From: an uncultured Verrucomicrobiota bacterium
GTDB lineage: Bacteria; Verrucomicrobiota; Kiritimatiellia; RFP12; UBA1067
Assembly (NCBI GenBank): GCA_945947925.1
Contig: CAMEZU010000072.1
Span: forward strand, 1 to 8,061
Direction: 5' to 3'
DNA length: 8,061 bases
Numbering within the stretch: position 1 is the first letter of the stretch; every line of letters starts with the position of its first letter. Made by a program: the position numbers and the translations under genes. This document shows, one piece after another, positions 1-5,396 of this stretch. Below the pieces are notes generated by a model. The model was not told the origin of the DNA. It was given only the letters and a program-made list of their open reading frames with translations, and ran no database searches.

Positions 1-976
1 GGTATGGGCGCGACTTGATCTCGTCTACTACGGCCTCCCTAAAAGCCGCTCCGGCGAACAGAGCGGCCTTTGCGTCGTCCGTCAACAACACGGGTGAAGC
101 CTTGTCGCCGAGCTTGTAGCCAGTTACGCGTCCATCAGCGTCCAACACGGGCGTGAGTTTCACCGCGTCTGAGACGTCGGAGGTTAGGGCGAACGTTCCG
201 CTCTTCTTCGGAAGTATTATAACCTCTAACATAACACCGACACCATCGTAGAATGCGTGGTTGATTGCGCCACCAACTATGACTGTTTGGTCGACCTCTT
301 TGCCTACTGACAATTGTTCTTCAATTATTCCTCTTACATTATCGACCTTCCCACTCAGCGCCTCGCCGACTGCCTTCGCGTCAGCCGCCTTGCCAGCGTC
401 AGCAGACGTGAAGGTTGTGGAGATTTTCGGGACGTCGGCAAACTTCGCGAGAGTTCCCAAACCGGTCGGGATGGTCATCGCTGTATATATTCCCCAGATC
501 GCTTGTGAAGGGAAGTCGAGATGTTCGAGTCGGATCGCCATCTTTCCGGAGAGATCGGGCCCAACAGAAAATCTCCACTCGTCATTGATTTTGAGCGTCG
601 TGACTTTCGTCATGCAGTCTGCGATCTTTTCTCCGACTGCCTTAGCGTCAGCAGCGGCCGAAGAGGTTGAGAGACTGGCGTCGATGATCGTCTTGTTCGC
701 GCCATCCTCAACCATCGAAAGCTTTGCCTTCTCCGCCTGCGTGTAGTCGCAGGTCGAGAGTCCCTTCCCCTCGACCTTCCGGACGCATTGCTCGAGACTG
801 GCGTTCAGTCCATCGACTTCGGACGTGTCGTGTCTGTGCTTCTCCGGAGGGTACGTCGTCGGCTTATCAACGACGGATTTCCAGCTGACGGCGCGATCCG
901 GCGCTTCGCCGGGCTTGCCGTACGTCTTTCCGCCTGGATACATCTCACCGGGGTCTCGTCTCTCGTCTCGCGCCAT
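1..976 (-). CDS. Tail-fibre-like protein, N-terminal part (runs off the left edge)
   Basis: An ATG at 976 opens a frame that stays open to base 1, giving 325 residues with no stop; the C-terminus is outside the window. Residues 31-57 carry a module typical of phage tail fibres: W32, a DKPTTYPP stretch (37-44), an H-x-H pair (H47, H49) and a closing DGL (55-57). In known fibres such H-x-H pairs can bind metal in a trimeric shaft. Residues 69-97 (KGLST, DYT.AEK.KL, DGANK) continue the same family pattern. Two ADAKAVGE linkers (109-116 and 198-205) lie exactly 89 residues apart. No enzymatic domain is visible. The gene follows the portal gene by 9 bases with a good SD, so it belongs to the same operon. 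Probable role: the proximal part of a tail fibre or receptor-binding protein, with the adhesin tip lying beyond the edge. The fibre assignment rests on motif resemblance only. Confidence 0.7.
   Translation of the reverse strand, partial: MARDERRDPGEMYPGGKTYGKPGEAPDRAVSWKSVVDKPTTYPPEKHRHDTSEVDGLNASLEQCVRKVEGKGLSTCDYTQAEKAKLSMVEDGANKTIIDASLSTSSAAADAKAVGEKIADCMTKVTTLKINDEWRFSVGPDLSGKMAIRLEHLDFPSQAIWGIYTAMTIPTGLGTLAKFADVPKISTTFTSADAGKAADAKAVGEALSGKVDNVRGIIEEQLSVGKEVDQTVIVGGAINHAFYDGVGVMLEVIILPKKSGTFALTSDVSDAVKLTPVLDADGRVTGYKLGDKASPVLLTDDAKAALFAGAAFREAVVDEIKSRPY
366..652 (-). repeat. In-frame direct repeat in the tail-fibre gene (copies 366-385 and 633-652)
   Basis: Two 20-base copies, at 366-385 and 633-652, match at 19 of 20 positions and are exactly 267 bases (89 codons) apart. 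They encode the ADAKAVGE linker twice. Such repeated linkers between fibre modules are common in phage receptor-binding genes and can act as sites for homologous exchange of the block between them. The repeat is read directly; the recombination role is inferred. Confidence 0.75.
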
Positions 977-981
977 AGCTG

Positions 982-986
982 CTCCT
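982..986 (-). promoter_or_regulatory. SD of the tail-fibre gene, fused to the portal stop codon
   Basis: On the minus strand the portal stop TAA shares its last A with an AGGAG motif, followed by five bases and the ATG at 976. The overlap suggests translational coupling between portal and fibre gene and fixes the fibre start. Confidence 0.8.
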
Positions 987-3091
987 TACATCGAAGAGAC
1001 GCCGCGCACGCCGGTGCGGCCGATCTCTGCATTCTCGCCGCGCTGACGGGCCTGCATCTCGAGGGCCTGCATCCAGCGCGTGTAGATCTCCTGGCTCCTG
1101 GGGGACATCTCAGCGATCGCATCGGGATTCTCCTGCTGCAGCTGCTGATGCCATTGAAGCCTGGCCTGGTAGTTCCACTTGCCCTCGGTGTCCATGGCCG
1201 GCATGACGCCGGACTTGATGAGCACGAAGTTGTTCTGCTCGTCCTTGACGTCGTCGGCCGCCATCTGGTCGGACGACTTGAAGCTCGCGTCGGCGAGCTC
1301 CGGAAAGAGCTGTACGGTGGCGTTGCGGACGATCGCACCTCTGTCGATCTCGTTGCGGAGGTCGAGCGGAGCAATGACCTGACCGAGCGCCGTGACGCGA
1401 TCGATGAGATCCTTGTGGTCCATGTTCTTCGGGTTGAACTCGATCGAGAGCTGGAACTCCCCATCAAGATCCTCGTGCCGGAGGCCGGTGAGATCCGTGG
1501 TCGACGTGACCGACATGAGCGCCTCGTCGGACGCGTAGTCCTGGGCGCACTCGACGAGCTTCGTGTAGAGGTCCCGGAACTGCGCGAGCATGATGCTCAC
1601 GAACGACTGCGTTCGGTTTGTGACGTCCGTCTTCCCGTTCGACACGCCGAGGAACGCGAAGAGCTCGTCCTTCATCTCCTGGATCATCTCCTTTGCGGCA
1701 GCCGGATAAGGCGGAGGCTGCATGTAGGAGATGTCGTCGGACTGCCCCATCTCGATCGGAGCCCAGGGTTCGAGCATGACATTGTGCACGCGCGCGCCCT
1801 TGCACTTATAAGCAGGCAGACAGCTTACGATCGCATTGTCGTTCGCATAGTCGCGCAGCTCCTTCGCCAGACCCTGATCAGGCGCCGTCAGCTCCGCGAG
1901 CCCGCGGCTCGACGTGAGGTTCGATCCGAGCGCCTCGCGCCGGAAGAACACCATGTCCCACTTGCCGCGACGGCTGCGCAGCACGCGCTTGCCGAATGCG
2001 GACCCGTTCGCCAGGGAGAGCAGCGTCTCGTAACGTGTCGTCGTTCCTTCGGCATTGACGTCGATCGTGTAGCACCACACGACGTTGACCAGATCCTTGA
2101 CGTCGCCCATGTCGTGGTAGTCGCGTCTGTCGTATAAGCTCGCGCCCTTGTGCTCGAGCGTCTCCTCGAGCCACGAACGGTCCCAGTCTTCATCGGCGGC
2201 CATCTCACGCAGCTGCGCCTCGGTGTACCATTCCTGGCGGAAGAGCGGCGACGCGTAGTCGAAGTCGGTGGCGAGGGCCGGGAATACGAAGTCGTCGCCG
2301 TAGCGCATCGCCACGATCTCGGGACCTTCCCACCTGGACGCCTCCGCCACGCATTCGCATTCGTGCTCTTCGTCGAGGGCGGACGCGACATCCTCGAGGT
2401 ACTCCTCCGGAACGCCTTTCACCTCCTCGAGGAACTCAAGCACACGGTCGAGGCAGCGCTCGTCGATTCCGGAACATCCGACGGCGAACTCCGCCTTCGC
2501 GTCCTCCTCTGCGACATTTCCATCCCTTGCGACGCGCCAGGCCGCATACTCGTCCTGCACGTCATCAAATTCCAATGTGACGACGCCCATCGTCTTCTTG
2601 ACCGCCCACTCGACGCTCATGGCCGCCACGGCAGGCGTGTCGACAAGCGTATAGTGCATGAGCGTCATGACCTGCATATACCATTTCGCGCCGAGGCGCT
2701 TGCGGCACCACTTAATGATCTTCTGGATCGCCGCGGCGCGCTTCGCGCCTTCCTCCGTGCCGGGACAGGTCACCTCGATCTTGCAGCCATCCAGGGCGAT
2801 GATGACCAGCGCCAGGAATTCCTGATAGGCGAGATCGCCCCAGCGGACGCGCTGATCGGACGCCCCGTCGAACGGATAGGCCAGGTCGGCGCCCTTGTCT
2901 TCCTTGACGCCGCTGATGTTCTGGTCCTTCCAGATGGCCATGAAGGCGTTCTCCGCCTTCGTCCTGTTCTCGTAGAATTTGACCGACCTGGTCGTCCAAT
3001 AGCCAAGCTCGGCGATCAGCATGTCCCGCTCTTCCTGATCCAGGGGAAGCTCTGTTCCGATTCTCCTCATCTTCGGTCGGTCTCCTTGCAT
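986..3091 (-). CDS. Portal protein
   Basis: A 701-residue protein of P22-like portal type, which would form the twelve-subunit ring at the capsid vertex through which DNA enters and to which the tail attaches. Family-like features in order: N-terminal helical region (residues 16-50); YPFDGASDQRVRW (72-84); a very acidic stretch (174-250); the FVFPALATDFDYASPLFRQE region (268-287), like the portal pattern of a fixed-position Pro, ATD and a conserved aromatic before an acidic helix; SSRGLAELTAPDQ (394-406) with the following DYANDNA (414-420), equivalent to the G-rich and DN motif of portals; a long helical section (464-525); and a Gln-rich, charged C-terminal helix (639-684). The start is uncertain: ATG 3091 has a GG-rich SD that lies inside a hairpin, while ATG 3070 (residue M8) follows a clear AAGGAG. 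It sits after the capsid gene, an unusual order. The family is inferred from pattern, not from a search. Confidence 0.85.
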   Translation of the reverse strand: MQGDRPKMRRIGTELPLDQEERDMLIAELGYWTTRSVKFYENRTKAENAFMAIWKDQNISGVKEDKGADLAYPFDGASDQRVRWGDLAYQEFLALVIIALDGCKIEVTCPGTEEGAKRAAAIQKIIKWCRKRLGAKWYMQVMTLMHYTLVDTPAVAAMSVEWAVKKTMGVVTLEFDDVQDEYAAWRVARDGNVAEEDAKAEFAVGCSGIDERCLDRVLEFLEEVKGVPEEYLEDVASALDEEHECECVAEASRWEGPEIVAMRYGDDFVFPALATDFDYASPLFRQEWYTEAQLREMAADEDWDRSWLEETLEHKGASLYDRRDYHDMGDVKDLVNVVWCYTIDVNAEGTTTRYETLLSLANGSAFGKRVLRSRRGKWDMVFFRREALGSNLTSSRGLAELTAPDQGLAKELRDYANDNAIVSCLPAYKCKGARVHNVMLEPWAPIEMGQSDDISYMQPPPYPAAAKEMIQEMKDELFAFLGVSNGKTDVTNRTQSFVSIMLAQFRDLYTKLVECAQDYASDEALMSVTSTTDLTGLRHEDLDGEFQLSIEFNPKNMDHKDLIDRVTALGQVIAPLDLRNEIDRGAIVRNATVQLFPELADASFKSSDQMAADDVKDEQNNFVLIKSGVMPAMDTEGKWNYQARLQWHQQLQQENPDAIAEMSPRSQEIYTRWMQALEMQARQRGENAEIGRTGVRGVSSM
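3070..3087 (-). promoter_or_regulatory. Second SD and alternative portal start
   Basis: An AAGGAG motif (3082-3087) lies outside the upstream hairpin, with 11 bases between its GGAG and the ATG at 3070. Starting here would shorten the portal by seven residues to MRRIGTELPL. The spacing is slightly long but workable, so either start or both could be used. Confidence 0.5.
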
Positions 3092-3092
3092 T

Positions 3093-3129
3093 CGAGACCC
3101 CTCCCCCGTTTTCGGAGGGAGGGGTCTCG
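3093..3129 (-). promoter_or_regulatory. Strong intercistronic hairpin between capsid and portal genes
   Basis: Bases 3093-3105 and 3117-3129 form a perfect 13-base-pair inverted repeat (CGAGACCCCTCCC and its complement), extended by a CCG/CGG pair with one bulged A and a TTTT loop (AAAA on the minus strand). It begins 13 bases after the capsid stop and ends one base before ATG 3091. In the minus-strand transcript its 3' arm contains GGGAGGGG, the only SD candidate for that ATG, so folding would hide it. There is no U-tract after the stem, which argues against a classical intrinsic terminator. It could act as a translational damper, an RNA-stability element or a weak terminator. Confidence 0.75.
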
Positions 3130-3142
3130 TTGTGGCTAACCC

Positions 3143-4357
3143 TTAGAGGGCCGCAGCCGTGTCCATCACGCGGAACTGGCCCATCGGGTTGAGACACGTC
3201 AGGCGCATCGTCGCCTCGTGCCAGCCGCCCGGACCGCCACCTTCGTCCACGATGTCGAACTTCTCCATCGGGAAGAGCGTCTGGAAGCCCCACATCGTCG
3301 GATCGATGAAGATGCCCGAGAGGTAGGACCGCGCGTTGGCGCCCCACGTCGGATTGAGCTTCTCCCACTTCGACGCGTCAAACGCGCCGGCCGTCGTCTG
3401 CATCTTGCAGCGATAGTAGACGGACACCGGAACGTTGCGCTCGTCGGTCTCTTCACGGCGGCAGTAATCGCCGACCTGGTAGGCCGTCTGCTCGCTGTAG
3501 GCGTTGCAGGACGCGCCGGCGGGGATTCCGGTGATGTCGTTCGCAACGTGGTCGTCGTTCAGCATGTGGATTCGGATGCCGTCACGGACGAAGTCGTCGC
3601 AGATGAGCTGCAGGATCTTCTTGTCCGCGTCCTGGGTCCGATTCAGCTTGCCGGTGTTGATGTTCGACGCAGCAGCCAGCCAGTTGCTCATGTGGGCCTT
3701 GAGGTCGATGCCGCCGAGGCCGACGAGCGTGAGGTTGCCGGTGCCGCGCTGCTTCTTGGCGATGCGCGCCTGCTTGAAGAACTCCTCTTCCGTCAGGCCC
3801 GTGGTGACGTTGCCCTGGAAGCCGGCGGTCGGAAGAATTTCAAGCGGAATCGGATAGACCGCATGCACGGCCTCCGGCGTCACCGCGTTTCCACGGGGCT
3901 TGAGCCAGCTGAACGCGCCGCGCATGAGCGGCATCTTCGTCTTGCCATATTCCGCCGCCTCCTGGTCGGAGAGCGAGCAGACCTCGATCGAAAGGCCCAG
4001 GTTCTGAGCGTCGATCGCCTGCTTCTGCGCAGCCGTCGCACGATCATTGTGACCTTTCAGCTTCTCGCGGTGCCGCGTCACGCGGTAACCTTCCGAGCGG
4101 AAGATCTGCATGACGTGCGACAGCACGAAGTCCGTGTACTCCTTGACGGTCCCACGGTCGAAATCGAGACCTTCAGGGACGGCCGCGTTGCGCGCCTTCG
4201 GGAACGCCGCGACCTGAACCTTCTGCTCCCAGTCGACGGGCTGGCCCTTGATTCGGCCGACGATCGTCTGGAACTGCAGATCCTCACGGCGCGAGGCGAT
4301 GACGCCATCGTGATAGTCAGGGTCGACCAGCTCGCGCGATACAGTAAAGTAAGCCAT
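3143..4357 (-). CDS. Major capsid protein, SU10-like HK97 fold, with an inserted module
   Basis: A 404-residue protein that would form the capsid shell. The order of landmarks resembles the SU10/DUF5309 capsid family: W43 (family HEWQ-like position), EG.D (62-65), an R..YT-like segment (69-76), PLMRGAFSWL (143-152), a TEEEFFKQA helix (189-197), NLTLVGL (208-214) followed by an ADKK segment (244-247), and the C-terminal SGIFIDPTMWGF plus LTCLNPMGQFRVMD (347-358, 386-399). Residues 286-336 look like a separate small module inserted between two predicted strands (see the separate entry). The start ATG lies two bases after the scaffold stop, with GAGGA nine bases upstream, so the two genes are coupled, as expected for proteins that co-assemble. 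No N-terminal delta domain or protease gene is visible. The family call is by pattern memory. Confidence 0.85.
   Translation of the reverse strand: MAYFTVSRELVDPDYHDGVIASRREDLQFQTIVGRIKGQPVDWEQKVQVAAFPKARNAAVPEGLDFDRGTVKEYTDFVLSHVMQIFRSEGYRVTRHREKLKGHNDRATAAQKQAIDAQNLGLSIEVCSLSDQEAAEYGKTKMPLMRGAFSWLKPRGNAVTPEAVHAVYPIPLEILPTAGFQGNVTTGLTEEEFFKQARIAKKQRGTGNLTLVGLGGIDLKAHMSNWLAAASNINTGKLNRTQDADKKILQLICDDFVRDGIRIHMLNDDHVANDITGIPAGASCNAYSEQTAYQVGDYCRREETDERNVPVSVYYRCKMQTTAGAFDASKWEKLNPTWGANARSYLSGIFIDPTMWGFQTLFPMEKFDIVDEGGGPGGWHEATMRLTCLNPMGQFRVMDTAAAL
3350..3502 (-). other. Carbohydrate-binding-like module inserted in the capsid protein
   Basis: Capsid residues 286-336 show the pattern of CBM5/12-type (ChtBD3-like) modules seen on many phage virion proteins: AYS (286-288), TAYQVGDY (291-298), C299, YYRC (314-317), then F326, DASKW (327-331) and a closing hydrophobic. 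C299 and C317 sit where phage versions often carry a Cys pair. The segment is flanked by capsid-fold sequence on both sides and, in SU10-like capsid proteins, the equivalent place is a loop between strands. It would be displayed on the virion surface, perhaps for binding glycans or mucus. Module identity is inferred from the aromatic/Gly-Asp spacing; the loop between the halves (residues 300-313) is longer than usual. Confidence 0.6.
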
Positions 4358-4359
4358 AG

Positions 4360-5211
4360 TTATTCATCCTCATTTTGGGCCATAATGGCATTCACGAAGT
4401 CGTTCGTGCTGCCGATAGAGCCCCAGTCTTTTTTCTTCCCCGCCTTGCCGGAAGGCTTCACGCCCTTCGGCCTCTTCGGCGGGACCTTCTTCTTCCGCTT
4501 CGAGGTCTTGCCGTCGTCGCCGACCTTGCCTGCCGGCTTCGAACCCTTGCCCTTGCGGTAGGCTTCGAGGCCGAGCTGCATGATCTTGCGCACTTTCGAC
4601 ATCGCCTTCTTGCGACGGTCGCCGTAGTCCTCTTTCAGACTTTCCAGCCTGGCCTTCAGCTTGCGGACGTGCTTGCGGACCTGTCCGTAGCTCATCTCGT
4701 CATCGCCCGATCCCATCGAGTCGCCGTCGCTGTGCTCATCGAGCCAGTCCTGGTAACCCTCGATCAGCTGAGGGAGTTGCTCAAGCGCCTGAAACGCCTT
4801 CGCCTCGTCGCTTGTCATGAGTCCGGGGAGAATGCCGGTCGCCTTCGCCGCAGAGAGGATCGCCTCCCCGTCGTCGCCGGACAGCCGCTTGGCATTTTCC
4901 AGTTCACGCTGGACAGCCTTCAGCTTCGCCTCGGCGTCCTTCGAACGCTTGACGAGCTGCTGGATGCGCTTCTGCGCACCACTCTTCCCGGAGCCCCCTT
5001 CGTCATCGTCGTCGTCGCCTTCGTCATCGTCGTCGTCATCGTCGCCGGTGGCGTCGTCATCGTCGTCATCGTCGCCGGTGGCGTCGTCATCGTCGTCGTC
5101 GCCTTCGCCTTCGATGCCGTCATCGTCGCCGGTGTCGTCATCGTCGTCACGGTCCGCGGTCTCGAGATCGAGTTCGTCAGCGTCGTCATCGAATTCTTCG
5201 AGGTTGCTCAT
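4360..5211 (-). CDS. Capsid scaffolding-like protein with poly-aspartate N-terminus
   Basis: A 283-residue protein directly upstream of the capsid gene, the usual place for a scaffold that guides procapsid assembly and is then lost. No enzyme motif is seen. Its charge is strongly segregated: 39 of the first 70 residues are Asp; 80-112 is a charged heptad-like helix (probable coiled coil); 113-160 is more hydrophobic (ILPGLM, LEQLPQLIEGY); 176-222 is a second helix rich in Lys, Arg and Leu; 220-261 is a Lys/Pro/Gly-rich basic tail; 262-283 is a mixed end with a short acidic tip. Known scaffolds are helical, and P22's binds the capsid protein through a basic C-terminal element, which fits. It starts at ATG 5211 with AAGGA six bases upstream, and its stop is two bases from the capsid start. 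The call rests on position and composition, with no recognisable homology. Confidence 0.65.
   Translation of the reverse strand: MSNLEEFDDDADELDLETADRDDDDDTGDDDGIEGEGDDDDDDATGDDDDDDDATGDDDDDDDEGDDDDDEGGSGKSGAQKRIQQLVKRSKDAEAKLKAVQRELENAKRLSGDDGEAILSAAKATGILPGLMTSDEAKAFQALEQLPQLIEGYQDWLDEHSDGDSMGSGDDEMSYGQVRKHVRKLKARLESLKEDYGDRRKKAMSKVRKIMQLGLEAYRKGKGSKPAGKVGDDGKTSKRKKKVPPKRPKGVKPSGKAGKKKDWGSIGSTNDFVNAIMAQNEDE
4367..4371 (-). promoter_or_regulatory. SD of the capsid gene
   Basis: GAGGA on the minus strand lies nine bases before ATG 4357, inside the last codons of the scaffold gene. The scaffold stop TAA falls between it and the ATG, so ribosomes finishing the scaffold arrive at the capsid start. 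Confidence 0.65.
4990..5196 (-). repeat. GAC/GAT triplet tract with a 30-base tandem duplication
   Basis: This stretch encodes scaffold residues 6-74 and is mostly GAC and GAT codons. Within it, 5041-5070 and 5071-5100 are tandem 30-base units differing at one position (5068 versus 5098), encoding a repeated DDDDDDATGD-like unit. Such tracts can expand or contract by slippage in steps that keep the reading frame. Confidence 0.8.
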
Positions 5212-5217
5212 GCTTCA

Positions 5218-5222
5218 TCCTT
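5218..5222 (-). promoter_or_regulatory. SD of the scaffold gene
   Basis: AAGGA on the minus strand, six bases before ATG 5211, supports this start. Confidence 0.75.
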
Positions 5223-5273
5223 CCATCACGCACATTCTGGCCGTACGCGCCGTTTTTTGCTTACGCAGACTGC

Positions 5274-5302
5274 ATTTTACGAGGTCCGGAGGTTTCTGCG
5301 AA
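5274..5302 (-). promoter_or_regulatory. Candidate sigma70-type promoter for scaffold, capsid and portal genes
   Basis: The 185-base gap between terL and the scaffold gene (5212-5396) is long for this compact cluster. On the minus strand it holds TTCGCA (5297-5302, four of six to the -35 consensus) and TAAAAT (5274-5279, five of six to the -10 consensus), exactly 17 bases apart. The predicted transcript would start near 5267 and lead into the scaffold gene about 55 bases later. No phage-specific promoter consensus can be judged from a single copy. Confidence 0.4.
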
Positions 5303-5310
5303 CACCTCCG
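5287..5310 (-). promoter_or_regulatory. Inverted repeat around the candidate -35 element (operator-like)
   Basis: CGGAGGT (5287-5293) and ACCTCCG (5304-5310) form a perfect 7-base inverted repeat with a 10-base spacer. The proposed -35 hexamer (5297-5302) sits in the spacer. It could be a dimeric regulator's operator or simply a small hairpin. Confidence 0.35.
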
Positions 5311-5339
5311 CTCGACAGGACGATTATCGCACAAACAGG

Positions 5340-5375
5340 ACGACGCCGGGCGAAATAACGTCCTTCTGGCGTCGT
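5340..5375. terminator. Hairpin 21 bases after terL, possible weak terminator
   Basis: ACGACGCC (5340-5347) pairs perfectly with GGCGTCGT (5368-5375). The interior adds GGGCG/CGTCC pairing (5348-5352 with 5359-5363) with a four-base bulge; the G-T pair inside is a wobble on the plus strand but a mismatch on the minus strand. Plus-strand reading is followed by TTT; minus-strand reading is followed by CCTGTTTGTG, a poor U-tract. It may end or stabilise the terL transcript, or block antisense transcription. Confidence 0.4.
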
Positions 5376-5396
5376 TTTGCTGATAACGTGAACACT

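Noticed and set aside
788..2137. Plus-strand open frame of 449 codons antisense to the portal gene
   Set aside because: Rich in Arg, Leu, Val and His with no family motif; expected shadow of a GC-rich gene with strong third-position bias, and the minus-strand portal explains the region.
3093..3129. Classical rho-independent terminator after the capsid gene
   Set aside because: The stem is strong but no U-tract follows on the coding strand; kept as a hairpin of other likely function.
2150..3139. Plus-strand open frame of 329 codons
   Set aside because: Antisense shadow of the portal gene; Arg/Leu/Asp-rich and no recognisable domain.
3218..4561. Plus-strand open frame of 447 codons
   Set aside because: Antisense shadow of capsid and scaffold genes; crosses their boundary and shows no family pattern.
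5000..5160. Short repeats resembling a CRISPR or satellite array
   Set aside because: It is a coding triplet tract in the scaffold frame with no unique spacers.
4375..5358. Plus-strand open frame with long Val/Ile runs that look like membrane segments
   Set aside because: The VIVVVIV runs are merely the antisense reading of the GAC/GAT tract of the scaffold gene.
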